From the NCBI RefSeq assembly GCF_006715025.1, contig NZ_VFMK01000001.1, positions 4,464,001 to 4,528,000 of the forward strand: a stretch of DNA of 64,000 bases. The letters run 5' to 3'. Of the stretch, positions 25,924 through 33,920 are shown in pieces. Under the pieces are notes generated by a model. The model was not told where the DNA came from. It searched no databases and saw only the letters and a list, made by a program, of their open reading frames with translations. Every line of letters starts with the position of its first letter. The stretch's first letter is position 1. The translations under genes were made by a program, and so were the position numbers. The stretch comes from Serratia fonticola (lineage in GTDB: Bacteria; Pseudomonadota; Gammaproteobacteria; Enterobacterales; Enterobacteriaceae).

Positions 25924-26192
25924 AATAATTTCCCCACAAAAAACCAAATAAAGAGAAAACTTTTCCACAAAAAGTTATATTTAAAGAATTCTATCGCACC
26001 GAGTTATCAGTTATTAACCATTTGAAAGTGATGGATAACGTAATGATTTTGCGTATAAAAAATGATAACTATTGTGATGAAGGTTGGTCTGGTGGGATTC
26101 TTTCTTAGGAGAGAACAGTCAAGCGGCGAAAGATGCTCGAAGGCAGTTCCCTTCCCGTTATACCCGTGACTGTTACCTGTGTGTAATACTTC

Positions 26193-26217
26193 GCCCGCCT
26201 CGCCGCGGGCTTTTTTT
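26193..26217 (+). terminator. Rho-independent terminator
   Basis: GCCCGC-CTCGCC-GCGGGC followed by seven T. It ends an unidentified plus-strand transcript from about 26.05-26.19 kb, where I see only a 30-codon frame (ATG 26077). Confidence 0.8.
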
Positions 26218-26254
26218 GGTTAGAATAAAATTGTTCACACAGTGGAGTATCGTT

Positions 26255-26533
26255 TTGAAAATTAAGAGCTGGATTGTTATGAAGTTTCTATCTTTTACGC
26301 ACTCTTGGAACCATGAGATCCACAGGCAGATAGAAAACAAAGTGAGCGCTTCTTATAATAAAACCTTCCCTGGCGGGATCGAGGATCCAGAAAAAAGAGA
26401 CAAAATTTTCAAAGGAATGCGTGATTTTTACTATCAGAGAATGATGAATACAGCAACAATGTTACTGGCAATTTGTACTTTGATAATCTCACTGGTAGCC
26501 TTGATCGTTTCTATGTTATCTATCCTGAGGTGA
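26255..26533 (+). CDS. Small membrane protein with C-terminal transmembrane helix
   Basis: A TTG at 26255 is preceded by GGAG with 7-base spacing, giving 92 aa; an ATG at 26279 without a ribosome-binding site is the alternative. The N-terminal half is hydrophilic (SWNHEIHRQIENKVSASYNK, then KIFKGMRDFYYQRM). The C-terminal ~25 residues (MLLAICTLIISLVALIVSML) are a single membrane anchor. It could be an exclusion-type or holin-like protein; no family recognised. Confidence 0.5.
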   Translation: MKIKSWIVMKFLSFTHSWNHEIHRQIENKVSASYNKTFPGGIEDPEKRDKIFKGMRDFYYQRMMNTATMLLAICTLIISLVALIVSMLSILR

Positions 26534-26628
26534 TATAGTTAAGCATAAGGATCATAGTCGGTCACCGCCGCGCCGCGCTTCTCGCCAGGCATCGCATGTT
26601 GCTTCTTGGTAGCATCATAACACGCAGT

Positions 26629-26649
26629 GAAAAACCGCCAATCGGCGGG
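26629..26649 (-). terminator. Minus-strand terminator without an evident upstream gene
   Basis: On the minus strand CCGCC-GATT-GGCGG is followed by TTTTT. No minus-strand frame of useful length ends here, so it may close a non-coding transcript beginning near 26.9 kb. Confidence 0.5.
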
Positions 26650-26660
26650 TGATCTGCTGA

Positions 26661-26704
26661 GTGACTTGTCGTGACCAGTCACGCATTATCGTGTGACACG
26701 TCAC
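26661..26704. promoter_or_regulatory. Pair of GTGAC-N2-GTCAC palindromes
   Basis: GTGACCAGTCAC (26671-26682) and GTGACACGTCAC (26693-26704) start 22 bp apart, about two helical turns. An imperfect third copy, GTGACTTGTCGT, lies at 26661-26672. The spacing suggests a cooperative operator for a dimeric regulator, possibly an element-encoded one. Confidence 0.5.
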
Positions 26705-26940
26705 AGAGTTTTAAGCATCAGGTCAAGCCAGATGCAATAGGATGGTTACGCGCTCCAAGTCATCAGCCAATTGCTGAGAACTTAGCTAGTGTTTTGCCGT
26801 GCCAGGAGTGGATTTGGTACTGGTGGTGCCTGGCTGGGATCGTGCTGGTGACAGGGTGATTATTAAAAGGTGATTATCTTAATCGTACGATAGTAATATC
26901 AGTGAGTTATGGTGTTTACCGTGTGGCGATCGGTAAGCAC

Positions 26941-26967
26941 AAAAAACCCGGCTCGGTGGCCGGGTTT
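26941..26967 (-). terminator. Terminator of the 26971-27879 gene
   Basis: On the minus strand ACCCGGC-CACCGA-GCCGGGT is followed by TTTTTT. An imperfect hairpin (GTGTTTACCG / CGGTAAGCAC, 26912-26940) lies just beyond it. Confidence 0.85.
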
Positions 26968-26970
26968 CAA

Positions 26971-27879
26971 CTATTCGGTAATGAGTTTACTTAAAAAAAT
27001 CTCGGTTGGTTTGTAAGCATTACCTTTGGTCGATGTAAGCTTATACGTGATAGTAACGTCCGCTCTATATGCGAACTTATGAGAAAGGTCATCTGGCTTA
27101 ATTCCAGGGGCTAGCACCAACTTAACTCTCCTATCAACGAGCCCAGGTATTACCGCAGCCCAGCCTTTGGATGGGTTATCCAGATCCAAAGCGCGAATTT
27201 CAAGATCCACATCGTAATGCTCCCTAGTGTAGATATCTGGCTCGAACACTACCTCTGTTGGTGTTCTTTTAATCAAGTCGGAAGGTATTGTTATAGATGT
27301 GTTATCACTACCAACCTGTAGGGTCGCGTTGTCGTCATTGCGTGCGGGAGCAAGAACCTTTACAGCGCTTTTCGCAATCACTTTTTTATCAACCAGTGTG
27401 CTATCAATAAGTGATTGAATTCGCTCAGGAGAAATATTAGTTTCCCCCGCGCCAATGTTAATTATGGTGTTGTTGTTAGCCTCAAAATGAGAGGTGCTAT
27501 TAGGGGCCATATTTTTAGCGGCCTGATACATACCCGTTGCGAATATGCCAGCGATGACCGTCCAAACTAAGGCGCTCCTCATTTTACCCTCTCCAATGAA
27601 CTTTTTATGCGCACCTTCGAGGAATTTATCGAAATTTTCCTCAGTGCCAAACCCAAGTTTTATAAGCAATTTTTCGGTTAAACTGCCAACTTCCAGTTTT
27701 TGAACGCGAACTTCCATCTCAAGAATATCACTTCCAGTCAACTCCGCAAGGACACCCTTTGATTGCTTTATAATAGCTTCCCAACCCTGTAAAGACTCTA
27801 TGATCTCTTTAATACTTGGGTTGTTACCAATTGAATAATAGATATTTTCCGTAAACTCAAGCTGATAAGGCGCTTCCAT
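26971..27879 (-). CDS. Single-pass membrane protein of unknown function (302 aa)
   Basis: The N-terminal ~100 residues are cytoplasmic (IKEIIESLQGWEAIIKQSKG, VRVQKLEVGSLTEKLLIKLG, ENFDKFLEGAHKKF). One membrane helix follows at about residues 102-118 (SALVWTVIAGIFATGMYQAA). The last ~180 residues are beta-rich (SDNTSITIPSDLIKR, YDVDLEIRALDLD). SD GGA and a strong terminator frame an independent transcription unit. Independently transcribed genes of this kind in prophages and satellites are often morons, including phage-exclusion genes, but nothing here proves that. Confidence 0.55.
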   Translation of the reverse strand: MEAPYQLEFTENIYYSIGNNPSIKEIIESLQGWEAIIKQSKGVLAELTGSDILEMEVRVQKLEVGSLTEKLLIKLGFGTEENFDKFLEGAHKKFIGEGKMRSALVWTVIAGIFATGMYQAAKNMAPNSTSHFEANNNTIINIGAGETNISPERIQSLIDSTLVDKKVIAKSAVKVLAPARNDDNATLQVGSDNTSITIPSDLIKRTPTEVVFEPDIYTREHYDVDLEIRALDLDNPSKGWAAVIPGLVDRRVKLVLAPGIKPDDLSHKFAYRADVTITYKLTSTKGNAYKPTEIFLSKLITE

Positions 27880-27968
27880 AAAAATTCCTTTATTTCTTTA
27901 AACTAACCCAATTTTCTTTGCTGTTTACGCATGGAGCGAAAAGGTTATTTTTTATTTCAAACAGGTAA

Positions 27969-28133
27969 TTAACGGCAAACCTTCTTCGACTGGCTGATCG
28001 AACCGTCATTGCAGACAAACTTTTCACCTGAACAGTGGGATATGCCACCTTTCTTGCCAGAACATGGCTTGTTTGCAGCGGTTGCCGAGAGTGCAAATAG
28101 TGACAGGCATACAGCCAGAATAATTTTCTTCAC
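27969..28133 (-). CDS. Small exported cysteine-rich protein (54 aa, GTG start)
   Basis: GTG at 28133 has GGA 7 bases upstream. A signal peptide (KKIILAVCLSLFALSATA) is followed by a short mature part, NKPCSGKKGGISHCSGEKFV then CNDGSISQSKKVC, with four cysteines likely to form two disulphides. Similar small proteins with this CxGKKGGIxHC pattern occur in many proteobacterial prophages; no function is known. The longer frame on this strand (27890-28096) is a shadow. Confidence 0.65.
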   Translation of the reverse strand: MKKIILAVCLSLFALSATAANKPCSGKKGGISHCSGEKFVCNDGSISQSKKVCR

Positions 28134-28334
28134 GATCCGTTCCTTCGAATTTCACACATTAGACGTTTACTGTGTTCTACAGACGGCTATATAGCCATAT
28201 CAAAATGCTCAGCATTTGATCAAAGACACAAAAAAGCCTGCTAAAAATCATGCCATATCATAAGTTTATGCAATAATCACAGGCCGATATAATTCAATAT
28301 TTACCTATTAGTACATCCCACGGATTACTATTTT

Positions 28335-28436
28335 TTGGTTCAAAACTGGCATTTGTTGGTTCAAAATGAAAAGTAAATTCCTTATAAAACAAACATCTTT
28401 ACAAATTGAACCAACTGAACCACCTGAACCAACATG
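28335..28436. repeat. Iteron cluster downstream of the primase gene, candidate crr
   Basis: Two direct TTGGTTCA (28335, 28356) and three inverted TGAACCAA/TGAACCAC (28407, 28416, 28425; 9-bp spacing) iterons. Bases 28380-28436 are the exact reverse complement of 14787-14843. The cluster lies 20 bases beyond the primase stop codon, mirroring the alpha-crr order of P4. Confidence 0.65.
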
Positions 28437-28456
28437 TTTTCTCTCACGTAGAGATT

Positions 28457-31216
28457 TTATTCTTCTGACTGTTCGCCTTCTGGCAGGTGGTGGATCACGT
28501 ACACGTTAATCTGTCGCCCGTCGATACGCGGTGATTTCCGTTGAAAGCCTCTCCCACTGGCTGGAGGTGTCAGCATTCCGGCCCCTGCCAGCGCCTTCGC
28601 GAAATGCTTCGAGTTAAACCCTCGTGCAATCTCGTCCTCAAACGCTGCCGGGAACGTGTAGAACACCATCGCATCACAATCATGCTTACCCTTGTCCCTG
28701 TAACCAGCTAAATCACGAATAGGAAGGCTCTGCGGGTCGTAGGGCAGCGGTGCAAAGCGGCTCAGGCCGTAGGCATTCAAGAAGGCTTCCGTTTGCTCGA
28801 TAATCTGTTGGTGCTCCTTGTTACCGGTGCCGAACTCTTTGATCCAGGCGTTAAAGTTGTGCTGGATCGCGTCCCGGCACTCCTGCGCATCCCAGCCAGT
28901 AACGACACACCCGAACAGCAGCGCCGCCTCAAGCACAGCGAACCGCGCCGCTACCCGGTGAACCTGTTCCCCGTAGTCTGCCGGTATCAGTGAGCGCCAA
29001 CGTTCCTCAGCGGCTCTCACAGCAGCTATGGCTTGTTGCTGGTGGTCGGCAAGATGCTTAATCCAAAAGCGCCCAGCGGCCCCGTAGTTGTGTAGATAGG
29101 CATCTTTCAAAGCGTCAGCGTGGGCCTTGCCGTTGGCTGTTTCATGGTGTTGCTGTGATTTCTCCAATGGGATATTCAGCAGGCGCACCAGTTGCCCGGC
29201 CTTCACTTTGCGGCCAGCGGTAGCGATGAAGGTTTCAATATCCATTTCTCCGGTACTGAGCGCCACGGTACGCCAGCGCTTCAAATCGCGGTTGCCACCC
29301 TCTTTGGCCCCTTGGAGCTTACCCACGCCGTTAAACAGGGTGTAGGCCGATTTCGCTACGCTATCCGGATCAGCGCCTTGGCCCACCTCATCCAGCGGCA
29401 TCAGTCCGTCATTGTGCGCGGCGGCCTCGTTGGCTATCCCTAACGCCGTACCGAACCACGTCAGGCGCAAGGCGTCAGGCTCACCATACAGACTGCTGGC
29501 AATGTTGGCGGTGGTGGTCTTACCGGCGCTCGATTGCTCGTAGAAGTGAATGCCGAAACCGTCAGCACCGGCCAGCCCAATGAGAGGGGCTGCCAGCGCA
29601 GCACCAATGCCCGCCATCATTGACGGATTGCCCCGCGCCAAACGCGCCACCGAATCACGCCAGCTCTCCGGCGTTCCCTTGATGGTGTACCCGGCAGCGG
29701 CAGCACTGCGACCATTGAACAGTACCGGCCTTTCAGGTGAACCAATGATCTCACCATCTGGCATGATGTATGCCCCACACTGCCAGCCTGTAGCCTGCGC
29801 CACACGCCAAATCTCATGAGATCCAGCACGTTGGAACCAGTCGGCCAGGGTAGCCCTGAGTGCGGTTTTCGTGGTCACATTCACCCCGCCCGCTTTCAAC
29901 GTTCGCCAACCTTCACGCTCGCCAATGTCGGCCAGGGGAATAGCTGCGGTTGTTGGCAGGGTTTCTCCTACCGGTAGCCAGCGAATAATCAGGTATTGGT
30001 CTTTGTCGTCCCTGCCGGTACCGATCACCTCCAGCGGTGAACACAGCCATGATTCATTGTTGATCACCTCACCGCTCACCTGGTCAACCTTCGGCGTGAT
30101 CCAGAAAATGCCATCCTTACGGCTTTCAATGCGGGGTTTTAGCGAGTCAGCCTCTTGGTGGTCTTTTTTATCGCCCTCAATGGCTTTCAGTTGGACGCTC
30201 ACGCCGTCCCCCTTGTGCTGATACTGCGAATCGTTAAATGCTTGTGTAGCGGCTTCTATGCCGTTCTGTTGGCGGTAGTCGTCCCAATCGGCCTTATACT
30301 CTGTCGGTGGCACGGATACCCACCCAGCGATAGCGGCGGCAGCTTTCTCTGCGGCGATTCGGCCCGTATTGGCGCTGCCGTCTGCGTGGTGGTCGTTATC
30401 CCCGGCAATGATGATCTGCGCGTCTGGGTATTTCCGGCGCATTACCTGAGCAACGTGTAGCAGGTTCCCGGCATCGATAGCGGCCACCGTCAGCGCGTCA
30501 GGGCGCATCAGGTGGGCGGTTAAGGTGGTTGCCAGCCCCTCGGCAATAATGACCGTGTGCGGCTGTTCTGGGGCGTTGACGGCATGGTATGCGCCGCGCT
30601 TGGTGCCGTCCGTGACCTGCCGTTTCTCACCTGTTGGGGTAATGGTCTGTGCTGCCGTGACTGCACCGGTTTCGTCAGTCAGGGCCACCAGCAAGCGCCC
30701 ATCATTCAGTACGGGGAAGGTGAAGTCGCTCAGCCCCTTGGCCTTAAGATATTCAGGCTCGCTTTCCACTGCATCGACAGTCAGTGATTGCCAGCGCCTG
30801 TTAAACTGCTGGCGCTTCCGCTCATGCTCTGCGGCTTCAGCCTGCTGGCGATCCTGCTCACGCTGTTGGCGCTCGGCTTCGATTATTGCCTTGCTCTGGC
30901 TGGTGGCCTCTGGTGCTGTATCTGCTGTCCGGTAATCAATACTCAGCACATCAGCGACCATCCGAGCGGCTTCGGTGGCGTCGCACCGATTTACTTTCTG
31001 GATGAGGTCTAACCCGTCACCCGCTCCGCATTGGTTGCAGAAATGCGAACCGCGCCCGTTATCATCGAATCGAAACCGGTCACGCCCGCCACAAGCAGGG
31101 CAGGCAACTTGTGCGCGTGGGCTGGCAGGAACGTCGATCCCCACCATCGGCAATACATCAGGCCAGCGGTTAGCTGCTGATTTGGTCACTTCGCGGATAA
31201 GATCAATGTTACGCAT
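28457..31216 (-). CDS. P4-alpha-like primase/helicase (zinc finger, TOPRIM, DUF927-type helicase)
   Basis: Product 919 aa from the ATG at 31216, whose first bases overlap the preceding stop (TGATG); a GTG further upstream would add five residues. A primase zinc finger with Cys39, 42, 60 and 63 (CPACGGRDRF, CNQCGAGDGL) is followed by a TOPRIM-like segment (VIIAEGLATTLTAHLMRPDA, IIIAGDNDHHADG, residues about 215-285). A DUF927-type P-loop helicase region follows, with Walker A YEQSSAGKTTT near residue 560 and LDEVGQGADPD. It would prime and unwind element DNA, probably from the iteron sites at 14.8 and 28.4 kb. The lack of a phage-type polymerase implies use of host replication enzymes. Confidence 0.9.
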   Translation of the reverse strand: MRNIDLIREVTKSAANRWPDVLPMVGIDVPASPRAQVACPACGGRDRFRFDDNGRGSHFCNQCGAGDGLDLIQKVNRCDATEAARMVADVLSIDYRTADTAPEATSQSKAIIEAERQQREQDRQQAEAAEHERKRQQFNRRWQSLTVDAVESEPEYLKAKGLSDFTFPVLNDGRLLVALTDETGAVTAAQTITPTGEKRQVTDGTKRGAYHAVNAPEQPHTVIIAEGLATTLTAHLMRPDALTVAAIDAGNLLHVAQVMRRKYPDAQIIIAGDNDHHADGSANTGRIAAEKAAAAIAGWVSVPPTEYKADWDDYRQQNGIEAATQAFNDSQYQHKGDGVSVQLKAIEGDKKDHQEADSLKPRIESRKDGIFWITPKVDQVSGEVINNESWLCSPLEVIGTGRDDKDQYLIIRWLPVGETLPTTAAIPLADIGEREGWRTLKAGGVNVTTKTALRATLADWFQRAGSHEIWRVAQATGWQCGAYIMPDGEIIGSPERPVLFNGRSAAAAGYTIKGTPESWRDSVARLARGNPSMMAGIGAALAAPLIGLAGADGFGIHFYEQSSAGKTTTANIASSLYGEPDALRLTWFGTALGIANEAAAHNDGLMPLDEVGQGADPDSVAKSAYTLFNGVGKLQGAKEGGNRDLKRWRTVALSTGEMDIETFIATAGRKVKAGQLVRLLNIPLEKSQQHHETANGKAHADALKDAYLHNYGAAGRFWIKHLADHQQQAIAAVRAAEERWRSLIPADYGEQVHRVAARFAVLEAALLFGCVVTGWDAQECRDAIQHNFNAWIKEFGTGNKEHQQIIEQTEAFLNAYGLSRFAPLPYDPQSLPIRDLAGYRDKGKHDCDAMVFYTFPAAFEDEIARGFNSKHFAKALAGAGMLTPPASGRGFQRKSPRIDGRQINVYVIHHLPEGEQSEE

Positions 31217-31566
31217 CAAGCCGCCCCCCATGGTCTAGTACGGTCTGCGTACATCTCTTTCTTTATGCTCTGCCAGACCGCCAAACCTCGCGGTGTCAGG
31301 TTGTCATCGTCTAAGCATTTACTAATCATTTGAATAACTAACAGATCCAACTGCGGGCAACTCAGCCTTAATGCCACCAAAAGGTAAGAGTCAACCAAGT
31401 CACGGATGCCAGGCACCCCACCCATAATGGCAACATAGCTAGCTTGCCCATTCATGCCAAAATCGAACTGGCCGCCCTTGTTCTGCTGCATTACGTGCCG
31501 ATGCACAGCAACCGCATACTGGTTTGCGAGGGCATTCAGACGAGGACTATTAGCGATGAGTTTCAT
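31216..31566 (-). CDS. Small phage/satellite protein of unknown function (116 aa)
   Basis: The ATG at 31566 (MKLIANSPRLNALANQYAVA) overlaps the upstream stop, so the chain of overlapping genes fixes the start; a longer frame to 31614 is rejected. The protein is helical (RDLVDSYLLVALRLSCPQLD, residues about 55-75) with a basic C-terminus. It is the third of five overlapping genes transcribed into the primase gene. Genes in this position are common in P4-like elements but uncharacterised. Confidence 0.6.
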   Translation of the reverse strand: MKLIANSPRLNALANQYAVAVHRHVMQQNKGGQFDFGMNGQASYVAIMGGVPGIRDLVDSYLLVALRLSCPQLDLLVIQMISKCLDDDNLTPRGLAVWQSIKKEMYADRTRPWGAA

Positions 31567-31775
31567 TAGGCAAGCCCATCCTCTGATGCTGCGTCCTCGA
31601 TAGCCTCGTTGCACTGCAATTTACTCAGAAGATTGCTCCCAATATTTTCGGCGGCATCGACTAAAAAACCTTGGCTTTCGGGATCTTTAACATCGTTGAT
31701 CGTGCGCAAGATTGCTAACAGGCACTCGGTGTCATGAATCAGTCCTGCGGTAAGAAAATGAGTTGTATTAGTCAT
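31566..31775 (-). CDS. Small satellite protein of unknown function (69 aa)
   Basis: The ATG at 31775 begins MTNTTHFLTAGLIHDTECLL and overlaps the end of the DUF4222 gene by 8 bases. It is acidic and helical (RTINDVKDPESQGFLVDAAE). An ATGA overlap couples it to the 116-aa gene. No known domain. Confidence 0.55.
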   Translation of the reverse strand: MTNTTHFLTAGLIHDTECLLAILRTINDVKDPESQGFLVDAAENIGSNLLSKLQCNEAIEDAASEDGLA

Positions 31776-31947
31776 GGGTTTTCTCTCCGACAAGGGTAAA
31801 TTCAGACTCAAAACGATTGAGCGGATACGTGCATTCAGCCTGATAACCAACCCGGACAAATATCACACGATTGAAAATGCATGATTTGATGGTAATGATC
31901 TGGCCACGCTTATCTTGATAGCGTTCTTTTGGCATCGGTTTACGCAT
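31768..31947 (-). CDS. DUF4222-type small protein (59 aa)
   Basis: The frame from the ATG at 31947 reads MRKPMPKERYQDKRGQIITI, then CIFNRVIFVRVGYQAECTYP and NRFESEFTLVG. The basic start, the central NRVIF(V)R(V)GY and the closing RFxxxFT are the DUF4222 pattern found in lambdoid and P4-like elements. It overlaps the Icd-like gene by 8 bases and the next gene by 8 bases. Function unknown. Confidence 0.75.
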   Translation of the reverse strand: MRKPMPKERYQDKRGQIITIKSCIFNRVIFVRVGYQAECTYPLNRFESEFTLVGEKTHD

Positions 31948-32158
31948 GGCTCACCTCCTGAACCGGCAGGCGTGCGGCCAATGACAGGATGAAGTGAGGG
32001 GCCAGAACTTGGCGGGCTTCGCGTTCGGTGTATGCCTCTACAGACATGCGGCAAGGCTTGGCTTTGCGGTCTGAGCGTGATATCGCCAGAAAGCGCCAGG
32101 TGAACTTATTCGGGGTGAGAAAATTCCGCCCGGTTAAGGGTGTGATATGATCTGACAT
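31940..32158 (-). CDS. Icd-like host cell-division inhibitor family protein
   Basis: Product 72 aa from the ATG at 32158 (MSDHITPLTGRNFLTPNKFT); the far longer open frame to 32608 is non-coding in its first two thirds, where a real gene lies on the other strand. WRFLAISRSDRKAKPCRMSV and AREARQ-like EREARQVLAPHFILSLAARL PVQEV match the short family annotated as host cell division inhibitor Icd-like in enteric P4-like elements. P1 Icd blocks division when overproduced. First gene of the overlapping chain leading to the primase. Confidence 0.8.
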   Translation of the reverse strand: MSDHITPLTGRNFLTPNKFTWRFLAISRSDRKAKPCRMSVEAYTEREARQVLAPHFILSLAARLPVQEVSHA

Positions 32159-32297
32159 AGCTACCTCGATACGTGCTTTATCGTTGGTGGTGAGAGGCCC
32201 GGTGAGTGGTGAGACACTTCCGGGCTTCGCTTTACTAAAAGCTATGCAATGGTGTACATTGATAACCTCAAATCTCAATATATACCGGTGAACACCA

Positions 32298-32474
32298 ATG
32301 TCAACCAAAGAAAACCAAAAAGAGCGGCACGTAGTGCAGCTTCGCCTTGATGTGGATCTATCAGAACGGTTAGCCGTCGCAATGAAAGAGGATGGTGACG
32401 ACAATAAAGCTGGCTGGATTAAAAGACTGCTTCGCCGGGAACTAGATAAGCGCGGCATCGAACCAAAGGGCTGA
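32298..32474 (+). CDS. Ribbon-helix-helix (Arc/CopG-like) protein, 58 aa
   Basis: ATG at 32298, frame MSTKENQKERHVVQLRLDVD then LSERLAVAMKEDGDDNKAGW and IKRLLRRELDKRG. A short basic strand (HVVQLRLDV) followed by two helices is the Arc/MetJ fold; the second helix is amphipathic and basic. It is divergent from the Icd-like gene, and the 140-bp gap holds GGTGT...ACACC inverted repeats (32265-32297), so it probably represses the Icd-to-primase operon. It lies opposite a non-coding long frame. Confidence 0.7.
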   Translation: MSTKENQKERHVVQLRLDVDLSERLAVAMKEDGDDNKAGWIKRLLRRELDKRGIEPKG

Positions 32475-32494
32475 CCTACGAAACTTTCGTAGGT
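32474..32494. terminator. Near-perfect palindrome after the RHH gene
   Basis: ACCTACGAAA-C-TTTCGTAGGT overlaps the last base of the RHH stop codon. A second hairpin and CCCTTTTT follow by 32518. It could be a terminator for the RHH gene or a regulator-binding site. Confidence 0.5.
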
Positions 32495-32594
32495 GGCATT
32501 CGCAATGCTGCCCTTTTTCATTAGTGCCAATCCACCAACGTAACGGCAACGGATACCTGTCAGTGGAAAGGCTTTTTTCTGGCTTGAAAATTGG

Positions 32595-33437
32595 TTATGC
32601 ATGGTCAACCCCTAGGCGTTTCGCCATCCAGCGTTGTGATAACCGCACCAGTTCGGCCTTGCGTTGCTGATAGTCCTGCCCTAACTCAATCAGCGTTATG
32701 TTGGTGCTTTCTAGATAGGTGAGGTGATCCAGTTGCTCCGCGCTCATACTGTCGCGTGGGTCGCCTTCAATGCCGCTTACCTGCGCCCACTGCTTGGCCG
32801 TAAGACCACCCAGCACAATCTTGGCGATCATGTTGCTTTCGTTGTTGTAGTGGTGCTGTAGCGTCTGCTTGCCCTGTTCGGCGCGGGCAGAATCCAGCGC
32901 GGCGCACATTGGCTTAAACAGGTTAGCGGCACCGATGCGGGCTTTAAGTTGACGGCGGAACCGGGCGGCCACTTCTGGCGCACTGAGCTGTAATGCTTCC
33001 TCGCACTGAATGAAGTAACGTCGAACGGCGCGGCCTTTCTCGTTACGCTCCACCATCGCCAGCTCTTTAGCCATACCCAGGGATAAGCCGTAATCCTTAC
33101 TGCGACGATCTCCCCCGCGCTTAGATACCCACCCGCTTTTCTGTTGGTCAATATCTGCGCTTTGATTCCTGTAATTTGAGGAATCAAAAATTACATAGTC
33201 AGTGCCAAGCACGAAGCCATATTCATCAATTCGGAGTTTTAACCAGGTGGAGAAGTCATTGCCCACGCCTAGCGTTTTATGCAACGCCTTGGCGCTCACA
33301 ATGTTGCTTTCACGCCCGCTAATTTGGCCAGAAATTACCGGCACCAAGGCGGAAAAATCATTGCCGTTAATACCGCTACGGCTTTCCTTAGGGTGAGTTT
33401 GGCCCCGGCCAGTGTTGGCCGTTTTTTCAATTTCCAT
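32595..33437 (-). CDS. AntA/AntB-family phage antirepressor
   Basis: Product 280 aa with GAGGG 7 bases before the ATG. The N-terminal AntA/AntB domain is clear: VSAKALHKTLGVGNDFSTWL, LRIDEYGFVLGTDYVIFDSS, DYGLSLGMAKELAMVERNEK and AVRRYFIQCEEAL (residues about 47-150). The C-terminal part (KQTLQHHYNNESNMIAKIVL) is helical. Antirepressors of this kind switch prophages and satellites from lysogeny to replication by binding the repressor. It lies downstream of the AlpA gene at 33533. Confidence 0.9.
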   Translation of the reverse strand: MEIEKTANTGRGQTHPKESRSGINGNDFSALVPVISGQISGRESNIVSAKALHKTLGVGNDFSTWLKLRIDEYGFVLGTDYVIFDSSNYRNQSADIDQQKSGWVSKRGGDRRSKDYGLSLGMAKELAMVERNEKGRAVRRYFIQCEEALQLSAPEVAARFRRQLKARIGAANLFKPMCAALDSARAEQGKQTLQHHYNNESNMIAKIVLGGLTAKQWAQVSGIEGDPRDSMSAEQLDHLTYLESTNITLIELGQDYQQRKAELVRLSQRWMAKRLGVDHA

Positions 33438-33532
33438 TGATTATCCCTCGTTAAAGCTTTTGATTGCTGCCGATAAGCATTGAGTACAACTCACCTAAAT
33501 AGTTGGCAATAGCGAACACCCGAAATTCTTTA

Positions 33533-33739
33533 TCAGGTGATATTTTTGCGCGATTCAGCAATACGTTGATTGACCCATTCGTCAATCTCGCTTTCAACAA
33601 AGGCAATGGCTCGAGATCCGATCTTTACGGACGTAGGGAATTTCCCCTGGGACATGAGGCGATAGATCCAGGCTTTGCTGTAACCAGTGCGGCGCTGGAC
33701 ATCTGGTAGTCGGATGAAAGATTGTGCTATTTGTGTCAT
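33533..33739 (-). CDS. AlpA-family regulator (third copy, canonical)
   Basis: Product 68 aa with AGGAGG 4 bases before the ATG. FIRLPDVQRRTGYSKAWIYR LMSQGKFPTSVKIG and RAIAFVESEIDEWVNQRI are textbook AlpA. In P4-like elements AlpA/Vis activates excision and represses or activates the integrase side. It is more canonical than the two AlpA-like copies at 15.0-15.6 kb. The antirepressor follows on the same strand. Confidence 0.9.
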   Translation of the reverse strand: MTQIAQSFIRLPDVQRRTGYSKAWIYRLMSQGKFPTSVKIGSRAIAFVESEIDEWVNQRIAESRKNIT

Positions 33740-33920
33740 GTAGCCTCCTGTTTACGATTATTGTCTTTAATAGACTTACCTTGTTTTACAGGAAGAGAGA
33801 ATGAATTACTTTCAATCTCATTAAAATGGCAAAATTAAAGAATCTACCATTGAGAATGTCATAACAAAAATGGGCCAAACCTCCCTGTAATTGTCATGGC
33901 AAACCCAGCACGGAATGGCG

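Noticed and set aside
26671..26859. 62-codon plus-strand frame starting at GTG
   Set aside because: Starts inside the palindromic operator-like site, has no ribosome-binding site and no similarity that I recognise; the Trp-rich tail alone is not convincing.
31940..32608. Single 222-codon minus-strand frame
   Set aside because: Only the last 72 codons (from 32158) match a family. The rest is low-complexity Ser/Arg translation opposite a better plus-strand RHH gene.
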